Origin: Microbacterium horticulturae | GTDB lineage: Bacteria; Actinomycetota; Actinomycetes; Actinomycetales; Microbacteriaceae | Length of the DNA: 64,000 nucleotides | Direction: 5' to 3' | NCBI RefSeq assembly: GCF_029094505.1 | Contig: NZ_CP119108.1 | Coordinates: forward strand, 744,001-808,000 | In this document: positions 57,581 through 64,000 of the stretch, piece by piece | Numbering within the stretch: the first letter of the stretch is position 1 | How the letters are laid out: each line of letters opens with the position of its first letter | The notes under the pieces: generated by a model | What the model was told of the DNA's origin: nothing | What the model saw: only the letters and a program-made list of their open reading frames with translations | The model's database searches: none | Made by a program: the position numbers and the translations under genes

Positions 57581-58573
57581 TCATTCCGCCGTCATCCCAT
57601 CAATGCCGAACAGTCGCTGCGCGTTGCCGTGGGCGAACAGGCCGCGGTCTTCGTCGGTCTCGAACGCGCTGAAGAACTTCTCGATCTCGCCTTGGCCTGG
57701 TCGTTGGAAGGGGTAGTCGGTCGAAAACATCAGCCGGTCCGCCTCCGTGGCCGTCTGCACATGACGCAGAAGAGGCACGCTGAGCATCCCCGAGCACGTG
57801 ATGAACATGTTCGACCGCAGGTACTCCGACATCGGCCGCTGCAGGCCGGCGATGCGCGCGATGCTGGCTATCCGGTCCTCCCAGAAGAGCAGAAGCTCAC
57901 CCCAGTGCCCGAGGACGATCTGCAGATCAGGATGCCGGTCGAACGTGCCGCGTGCGATGAGCCGGAGCGCCGCGACCGCCGCCTCGATGTGCCAGCCCCA
58001 GCCGAACGTGGCCAGCGCGAGCTCGGTCATCGGCTCGAACCCGCCATACGCCGCGTCGCGGATAGCCCGCGACGGAATCTGTGGATGGATGAAGATCGGC
58101 CGACCGAGCGCGGCTGCCGCTGCGAACAGCTCATCGTTGCGCGGATCGTCCAGTGGCACGCCGCGAGTCGGCCCGTAGACCATGGCACCCACCGCCCCGA
58201 GCGATGCGGCGCGCTCGAGTTCGGCGGCCGCAGCAGCGGGGTCGGACGTCGGCAGCGTCGACATCGTGCGGAAACGATCGGGATGCCGCCGCACGGCCTC
58301 GAGCGATCGGTCATTGAGATCGCGGCTGAGCGCGACCGCGTCGGCGGCTGGGAGCGGCCCGGCACCCGGGGGTGCCGCAGACAAGATCTGCAGGTCGATG
58401 CCCTGTTCATCCATCATGGCAATGCGCGACTCGTCGAGATCGTGGAGCCTGGCGAGGTTGTCGTCCCTCGTATTGAGGGCGAGGCTGTCGTCCCGGTATT
58501 GCTCGGGGAGCGCCTCCAACGCGGCCGTCAGTCCTGGCGTCGTCCAGTGTTCTTCTACAGCGATGACCCTCAT
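57581..58573 (-). CDS. Amidohydrolase-family (ACMSD-like) hydrolase or decarboxylase
   Basis: A 330-residue TIM-barrel metal enzyme of the amidohydrolase-2 group. The N-terminal metal site is EEHW (about 6-9) in place of the HxH seen in many members, as in decarboxylases of this group. Further ligands are FIHPQIP near 162, VLGHWGELL near 217 and FSTDYPFQ near 285 with the catalytic Asp. The ATG at 58573 has GGGAGG upstream. Group members decarboxylate aromatic or related acids; the substrate is not known. It is convergent with the HNH gene. Confidence 0.88.
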   Translation of the reverse strand: MRVIAVEEHWTTPGLTAALEALPEQYRDDSLALNTRDDNLARLHDLDESRIAMMDEQGIDLQILSAAPPGAGPLPAADAVALSRDLNDRSLEAVRRHPDRFRTMSTLPTSDPAAAAAELERAASLGAVGAMVYGPTRGVPLDDPRNDELFAAAAALGRPIFIHPQIPSRAIRDAAYGGFEPMTELALATFGWGWHIEAAVAALRLIARGTFDRHPDLQIVLGHWGELLLFWEDRIASIARIAGLQRPMSEYLRSNMFITCSGMLSVPLLRHVQTATEADRLMFSTDYPFQRPGQGEIEKFFSAFETDEDRGLFAHGNAQRLFGIDGMTAE

Positions 58574-58609
58574 GTGTTGCCTCCCGCCACCATTGTGATC
58601 CCGATCGGT

Positions 58610-58615
58610 TAAGCT
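58610..58615 (+). promoter_or_regulatory. Candidate -10 box TAAGCT of the DUF2975 operon
   Basis: TAAGCT abuts the operator at 58614-58651, so a repressor there would block the promoter. Leader length would be about 40 bases. Confidence 0.4.
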
Positions 58616-58651
58616 ATCGTTTCTCGATAGGTCCAGATTGAGAAACGATAG
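58614..58651. promoter_or_regulatory. Operator pair CTATCG-TTTCT-CGATAG with inverted second copy
   Basis: The palindrome CTATCG-N5-CGATAG spans 58614-58630. GAGAAACGATAG (58640-58651) is the exact inverse of 58614-58625, giving a 12-bp inverted repeat. The site lies just before the DUF2975/XRE genes, and the small XRE protein is the natural binder. Confidence 0.7.
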
Positions 58652-58662
58652 GTGCAATCATC

Positions 58663-59139
58663 ATGCGCGATGCCGCCGTCCTGCTCACCAGAGTCTTCAT
58701 CGTTCTGCTGTTCGCCGCGCTCCTGGTCGGGCAAGTCTGGGTTGTTCCGTCGATCGCGGGGGATACGGCATCCACCGCGCCTGAATTCGCAGGCCTCAGG
58801 GTGCCCGGAATCGTGCTGACCGTGCTGCTGCTGGTGTGTGTGCAGGTCGTGCTCGTATGTGTCTGGCGGCTACTGTCGCTGGTCGACCGCGATGAGATCT
58901 TCCAGCCGCGTGCGTTCGGCTGGGTGAACACCATCGTCATCGCCGTGCTGGCCGCGGTCGTGCTGGTCATCGTGGGCATGGTCCTCATCGATCGCGCGCA
59001 GGCGGGCACACCGCTCGTGCTGATCGGGGGCGTGCTGGCGATCATCGTCGGGCTTGGCATCGCCCTCGTCGTCGTCGTACTCAAAGAGCTGCTGCGCCAG
59101 GCCGTGCAGCTCGAGCAGGACCTGTCGGAGGTCGTGTGA
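58663..59139 (+). CDS. DUF2975-family membrane protein
   Basis: A 158-residue protein with four helices (about 7-27, 48-72, 86-107 and 115-140) and a conserved cytoplasmic turn FQPRAFGWVN (about 80-89), the DUF2975 pattern. It ends in a charged helix RQAVQLEQDLSEVV. Members are nearly always paired with a small XRE regulator, as here, where the stop overlaps the next start as TGATG. Role unknown; a sensor or modulator of the XRE protein is an inference. Confidence 0.85.
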   Translation: MRDAAVLLTRVFIVLLFAALLVGQVWVVPSIAGDTASTAPEFAGLRVPGIVLTVLLLVCVQVVLVCVWRLLSLVDRDEIFQPRAFGWVNTIVIAVLAAVVLVIVGMVLIDRAQAGTPLVLIGGVLAIIVGLGIALVVVVLKELLRQAVQLEQDLSEVV

Positions 59140-59348
59140 TGCCCATCATCATCGACCTCGACGTGCAGCTCGCCCGCAAGAAGATGGGCGTGAACGAGCT
59201 CGCCCTCGCCATCGGCATCACGCCGGCCAACGTGTCGGTGCTCAAGAACGGTCGTGCCAAGGCCGTGCGGTTCACGACGCTCGACGCCATCTGCCGTGTG
59301 CTGGAGTGCCAACCGGGCGACATCCTGCGCTGGGAGCCCGACGCGTGA
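59139..59348 (+). CDS. Small XRE-family (Cro/CI-type) regulator, YozG-like
   Basis: A 69-residue protein that is a single helix-turn-helix: LDVQLARKKMGVNELALAIG (about 6-25) then ITPANVSVLKNGRAKAVRFT (about 26-45) with the recognition helix, and TLDAICRVLECQPGDILRWE. This is the group that accompanies DUF2975 proteins. It likely binds the inverted repeat upstream of DUF2975. The next gene's GTG overlaps its stop, so three genes are coupled. Confidence 0.9.
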   Translation: MPIIIDLDVQLARKKMGVNELALAIGITPANVSVLKNGRAKAVRFTTLDAICRVLECQPGDILRWEPDA

Positions 59349-60136
59349 GGATCGTCGCCCGCGTCGCCGCGGTGCTCGGGTACGTCACCGTCGTCTGCGT
59401 GCTCCTCGCGTGGCTCTTCTGGACGCTGCTCGTGGTCTGGGGCCGCACCGACACGACGTACGTCGCCGACGAACCAGAAGCCTGGCAGCGCCGGCTCGCC
59501 GGCGCAGGCATCGCCGTCGGGCGGGTCTCCCTCATCGCGGGCGTGGTCCTCGTTGCAGCCGTCGTGCTCGCCGTCGTGGCCGCGCGCCGTGACCGTGAGG
59601 GATGGATGTCGCTCGGCATCGTGATCGGATTGTTCAGCCTGGTTGTCCTGCTCAACGCGGGACTCACCTGGGCCTCCTTCGTGTCGAGGGTGAACGCCGC
59701 GCTCGCATCTTTTCAGGAGTACGGCACGAGCACTCCACCGCGGTTCGAGCCGCCGACACGCCACGACGCACGCGTCGAGATCGATCGGATGGTCAGAGAA
59801 TCGCTCGACGCCGTCGTCGATCCGTGGGATGCCGAAGGCCACCGCCTCGCTATCGGCGATGTCCCCGTCACCTCCTCGCCCTGCCACGCCGACAGGTATT
59901 TCGGAGACGTCACACAGTACGCCGACCTGGCGCTGCGCACCGCCGACCCGAACGCGGCATCCGATATCCTCGCCGCCTGGGATGAGGCCGGCTACGACGA
60001 CGATCGCGATGGGCAGGATGCCGTCCGGTACAGCGACCTGCTCCCGATCAAGCGGATGACACTGCACGATACGACCGCCACCGACGGGTTCGTTCGGCTG
60101 CACATCGAGAGCCAGTGCTCGAAAGACGAGGACTGA
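59345..60136 (+). CDS. Membrane protein of unknown function, third gene of the DUF2975 operon
   Basis: A 263-residue protein. Three hydrophobic segments (about 6-30, 58-80 and 88-110) are followed by a soluble extracytoplasmic part (about 115-263). That part contains two cysteines (SSPCHAD and ESQCSKDED), the segment RYFGDVTQYADLAL and many acidic residues, and no family I recognise. The GTG at 59345 overlaps the XRE stop by 3 bases. Operon position suggests a link to the DUF2975/XRE pair. Confidence 0.7.
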   Translation: MRIVARVAAVLGYVTVVCVLLAWLFWTLLVVWGRTDTTYVADEPEAWQRRLAGAGIAVGRVSLIAGVVLVAAVVLAVVAARRDREGWMSLGIVIGLFSLVVLLNAGLTWASFVSRVNAALASFQEYGTSTPPRFEPPTRHDARVEIDRMVRESLDAVVDPWDAEGHRLAIGDVPVTSSPCHADRYFGDVTQYADLALRTADPNAASDILAAWDEAGYDDDRDGQDAVRYSDLLPIKRMTLHDTTATDGFVRLHIESQCSKDED

Positions 60137-60152
60137 CGTCGTGAGCGCGCGC

Positions 60153-60158
60153 TACAGT
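60153..60158 (+). promoter_or_regulatory. -10 box TACAGT of the gene at 60166
   Basis: TACAGT ends 7 bases before the ATG at 60166. Confidence 0.5.
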
Positions 60159-60165
60159 CGCGATC

Positions 60166-61251
60166 ATGGTGTCTGCGAAAGAACTGCTCGAGGGACCTCG
60201 CGGTCGCGGACTGTGCCTCCACCTCGCGACGAGCCTTGATGAGGAGGTCATGTCGGCGGTCTTCGACCTCGGGTACCAGTTCGATCCGGATGCGGGAACC
60301 TCTCGTGTCCGCATGACGTTCGCCGGGGACGACCCCGACGGCGCACCGCGACCCGCCCCACACACGATCGGCGACCTCACTCGCCTGCTCGCCGCGCCGG
60401 ACCTGAACGGCATCACACCCGACCTGCTCGACGAAGCCCTCGCCCGCTCGGTCGATGACGCACGCTACTGGCAGTCACCTCCGGGGGAAGACATCCTCGC
60501 CGGCCGCCCCGACATCATCGCCGCACTTGCGCCGCTCGCCGACGCCGTCGCAGAAGCAGCACCCGAATGGTGGAGCGCCGACCGCCGCGTCGAGCAGTGG
60601 GCCATTGAGTGGCGCGAGCCGGGCGACCCGGTGTCGCTGAGCACCGACCCGGCGGTCGCGCTCGCGCAATGGCGTGCGAACACCCTCGCCGAAGAGGCGA
60701 GCGCCGAGCGCGATCGTCCGCGCGACCCCACGGCGAACTGGTCCGGCACCTGGTGGACCACCCCGCACGGCGTGATCACCACGACCGGCGACACAGACAC
60801 CAACACAGCCCAGCCCGTCGGCCTGCGCCACGTCGAAGACGGCTTCGGGTGGGAGCAGGCCACAGCGATTCCCATCCGCGGCGCGGGTCGCACCTATGAG
60901 ATCCACGACGCTGAGGCGTGGGCGCAGCTGTGCCGACGGCATCCCCTCGACGTCTCGGCATCCCGTCGTCACGACTGGTTCCGCACGACCGGTCGCGACG
61001 GCCGCTGGTTCATGCCCGATTGGCAGAGCGTGGCGACGGAATGGGATGCCGTGCACCTCAGCGCCCGCGGATACCTGCGTGCCGCGACCCGCGCGATCTC
61101 CGTCGACGACGACCACGCCACAGTGATCGCCGGCTTCAGCCCCGACCTCACGATCTGGCTCACCGATCGCGCGCGCGAGTGGGAAGGCGGTCGCGTCGAA
61201 TGGCGGTGCGACGAACCGCACAGCAGCGACAACGTCTGGAGACGGGCATGA
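60166..61251 (+). CDS. Soluble protein of unknown function, coupled to a VIT-family gene
   Basis: A 361-residue protein with no signal or membrane segment and no family I recognise. It is rich in Trp (for example EWWSADRRVEQWAIEWRE near 126-143 and SGTWWTTPHGVI near 190-201) and in Asp and Arg. SGTWWTTP and GRTYEIHDAEAWAQLCRRHP suggest repeated short beta/alpha units. Its stop overlaps the VIT gene's ATG, so both are translated from one message. Immunity or substrate-recognition proteins in actinobacteria can look like this, but that is only a guess. Confidence 0.6.
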   Translation: MVSAKELLEGPRGRGLCLHLATSLDEEVMSAVFDLGYQFDPDAGTSRVRMTFAGDDPDGAPRPAPHTIGDLTRLLAAPDLNGITPDLLDEALARSVDDARYWQSPPGEDILAGRPDIIAALAPLADAVAEAAPEWWSADRRVEQWAIEWREPGDPVSLSTDPAVALAQWRANTLAEEASAERDRPRDPTANWSGTWWTTPHGVITTTGDTDTNTAQPVGLRHVEDGFGWEQATAIPIRGAGRTYEIHDAEAWAQLCRRHPLDVSASRRHDWFRTTGRDGRWFMPDWQSVATEWDAVHLSARGYLRAATRAISVDDDHATVIAGFSPDLTIWLTDRAREWEGGRVEWRCDEPHSSDNVWRRA

Positions 61252-61955
61252 GCGGCCACGAGAACGAACCGCACGAACCAGGGCTCGCGCAGCGGCTGAA
61301 CTGGCTGCGCGCCGGCGTGCTCGGGGCGAACGACGGCATCGTCTCGACGGCGGCGGTCGCGGTCGGAGTGGCAGGGGCGACGGAAGCCGTGGGTCCGGTG
61401 TTCCTCGCGGGAGCGGCCGCCCTCGTCGGCGGAGCCATCTCGATGGCCCTCGGCGAGTACGTCTCGGTCTCGAGTCAACGCGACAGCGAGCGCGCCCTCA
61501 TCGCCAAGGAGCGCGCCGAGCTCGCCGACGACCCCGATGCCGAGTTCGAAGAGCTCGTCGGGCTGTACGAGCAGGAGGGGCTCAGCCGCGAGACCGCGCG
61601 CACCGTGGCGACCGAGCTCACCGAGAAGAACGCGCTGAAGGCACACCTGTCGATGGAGCTGAACATCGACCAAGACGACGTCGTGAGCCCGTGGGCCGCC
61701 GCCGGTGCCTCGGCGATCTCGTTCACGATCGGCGCGTTGCTGCCGCTGCTGACGATCCTGCTGACCCCGCCCGCCGTGCGCGTCGCGTGGACGTTCGTCG
61801 CCGTGCTGATCGCGCTCGCCGTCACCGGATACATCGCCGCGTGGATAGGTGGCGCCGTGCGCTGGCGCTCGATGACCCGCACCGTGCTCGGGGGAGCGCT
61901 GGCACTGGCCGCGACGTTCGCTGTGGGAACGCTGTTCGGCACGTCGGTCGGTTGA
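61248..61955 (+). CDS. VIT1/CCC1-family iron/manganese transporter
   Basis: A 235-residue membrane protein. The first helix holds GANDGIVSTAAVAVGVAGA (about 27-45), the family signature, and GGAISMALGEYVSVSSQRDSE (about 64-84) the second, with the conserved Met/Gly/Glu. A cytoplasmic acidic helical domain (about 85-150) supplies the metal-binding Glu residues. Three C-terminal helices follow. It likely exports Fe2+ or Mn2+ from the cytoplasm. It overlaps the previous gene by 4 bases. Confidence 0.93.
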   Translation: MSGHENEPHEPGLAQRLNWLRAGVLGANDGIVSTAAVAVGVAGATEAVGPVFLAGAAALVGGAISMALGEYVSVSSQRDSERALIAKERAELADDPDAEFEELVGLYEQEGLSRETARTVATELTEKNALKAHLSMELNIDQDDVVSPWAAAGASAISFTIGALLPLLTILLTPPAVRVAWTFVAVLIALAVTGYIAAWIGGAVRWRSMTRTVLGGALALAATFAVGTLFGTSVG

Positions 61956-61988
61956 CACCGGGCTTAACCTGAGATCGGGGACAGGTTC

Positions 61989-62990
61989 ATGGGCTCACGC
62001 AGACGATCGCAGGTACAGCATCGGAGTGGAGTCCGCTCTGTTCTGCGCGCGGTCGGGGTGGCCATGGCATCCACTCTCGGTCTCGCCGTCGCCGTCATGG
62101 CGCTGACCACCGCTGAAGGGCTCATGGTGCGCGAGCGGCTCGCTCCGACCCGCATGGGGCCGATCCGGCCCCGCGGCGGACGCTACGGCGCGCATCACCC
62201 GGGGCCGCCGATGAAGCTCGGGATGCTGGGCGACTCGCTTGCCGTGGGGTACGGCGCCGACCATCCCGACGAGACGCCCGGGAGCCTGCTCGCGATGGGA
62301 CTGGCCGACGCGGCCGACCGGCAGGTGGAGCTGACGAACGTCGCGGTGGTGGGCGCCGAGTCGACCGCACTGGTGGCGCAGCTCGCAGAGCTGCTCGAAG
62401 ATGTGCCCGACCCCGATGTCGTGGTGATCGTGATCGGTGCGAACGACGTCATGCACCTCAAACGCCTCACCGATGCACTGTGGCCGCTGTCTGAGACGGT
62501 GCGCGATCTGCGTCGCCGTCATGTGCAGGTTGTGGTGGCCACGTGCCCCGACCTGGGCACGGTGCAGCCGTTCTCGCAGCCGTTGCGATTCTTCGCGCAC
62601 TGGTCGAGTCGGCTCACCGCGACCGGTCAGGCGATCGTTGCGCTGCGCGCCGGCGGGCGCACTGTCTCGCTGGCCGACACGCTCGGGCCGCTGTTCCGGC
62701 GCGACCCCGAGGGGATGTTCTCGATACACGACCACCTGCACCCCTCCGACGCCGGATACCGGGCCGCCGCTGCGGCGATTCTGCCCAGCGTGTGCGCCGC
62801 GGCCGGGTATCCGCGACCGCAGGATGCCGTCGTGCCGCATCGTGTCTACCGCAAGGGGAGCAAACACCCGCTGGCTTGGTGGGCTTTCCGCGCATCGCGG
62901 CGCGTCGGCGCGCGACTCACGGCTTCGGAGAGCACCGTGGAGGGCATTCGCACGGCCCGGACTCAGCGAACGCATCCGGAGAGTGGATAA
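61989..62990 (+). CDS. SGNH/GDSL-family hydrolase with an N-terminal membrane anchor
   Basis: A 333-residue esterase-fold protein. A basic start and a hydrophobic helix (about 21-43) give an anchor or uncleaved signal. The catalytic blocks are GDSLAVG with Ser83 (81-87), GANDVMH near 152-158, and HPSDAGY near 255-261 with the Asp/His pair. Such enzymes act as esterases, lipases or deacylases, and the anchor suggests work on the outer face of the membrane or the cell wall. A polar Arg/Thr tail ends it. ATG 61989 follows GGGGACAGG. Confidence 0.9.
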   Translation: MGSRRRSQVQHRSGVRSVLRAVGVAMASTLGLAVAVMALTTAEGLMVRERLAPTRMGPIRPRGGRYGAHHPGPPMKLGMLGDSLAVGYGADHPDETPGSLLAMGLADAADRQVELTNVAVVGAESTALVAQLAELLEDVPDPDVVVIVIGANDVMHLKRLTDALWPLSETVRDLRRRHVQVVVATCPDLGTVQPFSQPLRFFAHWSSRLTATGQAIVALRAGGRTVSLADTLGPLFRRDPEGMFSIHDHLHPSDAGYRAAAAAILPSVCAAAGYPRPQDAVVPHRVYRKGSKHPLAWWAFRASRRVGARLTASESTVEGIRTARTQRTHPESG

Positions 62991-62993
62991 AAT
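62988..62993 (+). promoter_or_regulatory. -10 box TAAAAT of the mevalonate kinase gene
   Basis: TAAAAT overlaps the preceding stop codon, leaving a leader of about 50 bases with CAGGAGA before the ATG at 63050. Confidence 0.55.
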
Positions 62994-63049
62994 CGATCGC
63001 TGGCGCGTGTGACGCGCATCCGCGATTCCCGACATCCAGGAGACGACAC

Positions 63050-64000
63050 ATGGCCGCCTTGTCAGGTCGCGTCTCCGACGCGTGGACGCGCCCGTCCCCG
63101 ACCGTCGCCGCCGCTCCTGCCGAAGCCACCGGCGTCGCGCACGCGAAGGTCATTCTGCTCGGTGAGCATGCCGTCGTGCACGGCGCCCCGGCGATAGCAC
63201 TGCCGGTGCACGGGCTGACGCTGACCGCAACCGTCACGCGCACCGACCGTCCGCTCTGGATCGACTCCGTGCTCTACCGCGGCCCGATCGCAAGCGCCCC
63301 CGAGCTGCTCGCAGCGCCCCTGACCGCGATCACCGAGACGCTGCGCCACGTCGGCGCACCCGCGACCGGGCTCGCGGTGCGCATCGACGGAGAGATCCCC
63401 GCCGAGCGGGGACTCGGCTCGAGCGCCGCCGTCGCAGCCGCCATCGCCACCGCGGTCGCGCGCAGTCACGGTGTCGAGCTCGACGATGCCGCACGGTTCG
63501 ACCTCACCCAGGCGGCCGAACGCGTCGCCCATGGTCGCCCGAGCGGCCTCGACGCGCGCTCGGTGGTGTCCGAGACGCCGGTCTGGTTCCAGGCCGGCAC
63601 GGCGCGCGCACTGCCCAGCGCGCTGGGCGGCGTGTTCGTCATCGCCGACACCGGATTGCACGGGCGCACGCGCGAGGCCGTCGGCGACGTCGCAGCCCTC
63701 AGAACAGCCGAGCCCGACCGGGTCGCCGGCATCCTGACCCGCATCCGGGAGCACACCGAGGCCGCCGTGACCGATCTCGCCGCCGACGACCGTGCGTCCC
63801 TGGGCGCCCGCATGAGCGACACACACGCCCTGCTGCGCGAGCTGACCGTCAGCAACGCTCAGCTCGACCGGCTCGTCGCCTCGGCGACCGCGGCCGGGGC
63901 GCTCGGTGCCAAGCTGACCGGCGGTGGACGTGGCGGCTGCGTACTCGCACTCGCCGACACCGACGAGATAGCCGCGCAGGTGGCGGCCGCGATGCGTGCG
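63050..64000 (+). CDS. mvk: Mevalonate kinase, 3' end beyond the window
   Basis: GHMP kinase of the mevalonate pathway that makes 5-phosphomevalonate for isopentenyl diphosphate. 317 codons are in the window. KVILLGEHAVVHG (33-45) is the first motif, PAERGLGSSAA (118-128) the ATP loop, HGRPSGLDARSV near 163 holds the catalytic Asp, and KLTGGGRGG near 288 the third motif. These agree with mevalonate rather than galactokinase or homoserine kinase. The rest of the route (decarboxylase, phosphomevalonate kinase, idi) often follows in actinobacteria and would lie beyond the edge. Products could feed the polyprenyl synthase at 36515. Confidence 0.92.
   Translation, partial: MAALSGRVSDAWTRPSPTVAAAPAEATGVAHAKVILLGEHAVVHGAPAIALPVHGLTLTATVTRTDRPLWIDSVLYRGPIASAPELLAAPLTAITETLRHVGAPATGLAVRIDGEIPAERGLGSSAAVAAAIATAVARSHGVELDDAARFDLTQAAERVAHGRPSGLDARSVVSETPVWFQAGTARALPSALGGVFVIADTGLHGRTREAVGDVAALRTAEPDRVAGILTRIREHTEAAVTDLAADDRASLGARMSDTHALLRELTVSNAQLDRLVASATAAGALGAKLTGGGRGGCVLALADTDEIAAQVAAAMRA

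Overview
The window is high-GC (about 70 percent) DNA from an actinobacterium, most probably a member of the Microbacteriaceae close to Microbacterium. The pointers are many GTG starts, leaderless -10 elements placed 6-7 bases before start codons, a 32-residue bS22 ribosomal protein beside a BldC-like regulator, a complete menaquinone route with actinobacterial-type enzymes, an archaeal-type aspartyl-tRNA synthetase, and a mevalonate kinase. About 67 protein genes and 3 tRNA genes can be supported. I see no prophage, insertion sequence or CRISPR array. The assignment to family is inference from gene content.

Layout. 1-2150: a DrrAB-type export ABC transporter (cut by the left edge) divergent from its TetR regulator. 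2279-3640: BldC-like regulator, bS22, rhodanese, glutaredoxin-like protein and Dabb protein. 3652-6911: aspartyl-tRNA synthetase, a VOC protein and an S1P-lyase-like PLP enzyme. 6960-11690: a histidine phosphatase leading into a System II cytochrome c maturation operon (TlpA/ResA-like, CcdA, ResB, CcsB). 11934-18083: a flavin-reductase-fold protein, then a YhgE/Pip protein and an MMPL transporter with a degenerate ABC-ATPase-like tail, both facing a TetR gene across three evenly spaced operators.

18317-37576 is a menaquinone region: menC, menB, menE, menA, menD, menF, menG and a polyprenyl diphosphate synthase, interleaved with a PadR/membrane protein pair, an LLM oxidoreductase, a complete polyamine ABC transporter (potA, potD, potB, potC), a PPK2 kinase and heme O synthase (ctaB). 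With the cytochrome c operon upstream, this stretch provides much of the aerobic respiratory chain's cofactors. 37641-41197 holds a ferredoxin-NADP reductase, a Bcr/CflA efflux protein and an alpha/beta hydrolase. 41198-41587 has no convincing gene but carries a Fur/Zur-like palindrome and three strong hairpins. 41588-42076 is yajQ.

42338-48949 is a maltodextrin-type uptake and breakdown operon (binding protein, two permeases, GH13 glycosidase, PfkB kinase) with LacI-type operators but no local repressor or ATPase. After tRNA-Tyr come an MFS exporter, a DUF7882 protein, an orphan LuxR-type response regulator and a small charged protein, all on the minus strand. 52110-55552 carries a membrane protein, an inositol monophosphatase and an M23 endopeptidase. 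tRNA-Thr and tRNA-Met precede a DUF222-HNH gene and an amidohydrolase. From 58663 there is a DUF2975/XRE pair with a strong operator, two proteins of unknown function, a VIT-family transporter, an SGNH hydrolase and a mevalonate kinase cut by the right edge.

DNA-level signals are worth as much attention as the genes. The 9-mer GGATGCCGC (either strand) occurs about 49 times by hand count, far above expectation. Two related palindromic elements sit in frame inside ccsB and menD. At least 26 genes show a TANNNT-like box 6-8 bases before the start codon.
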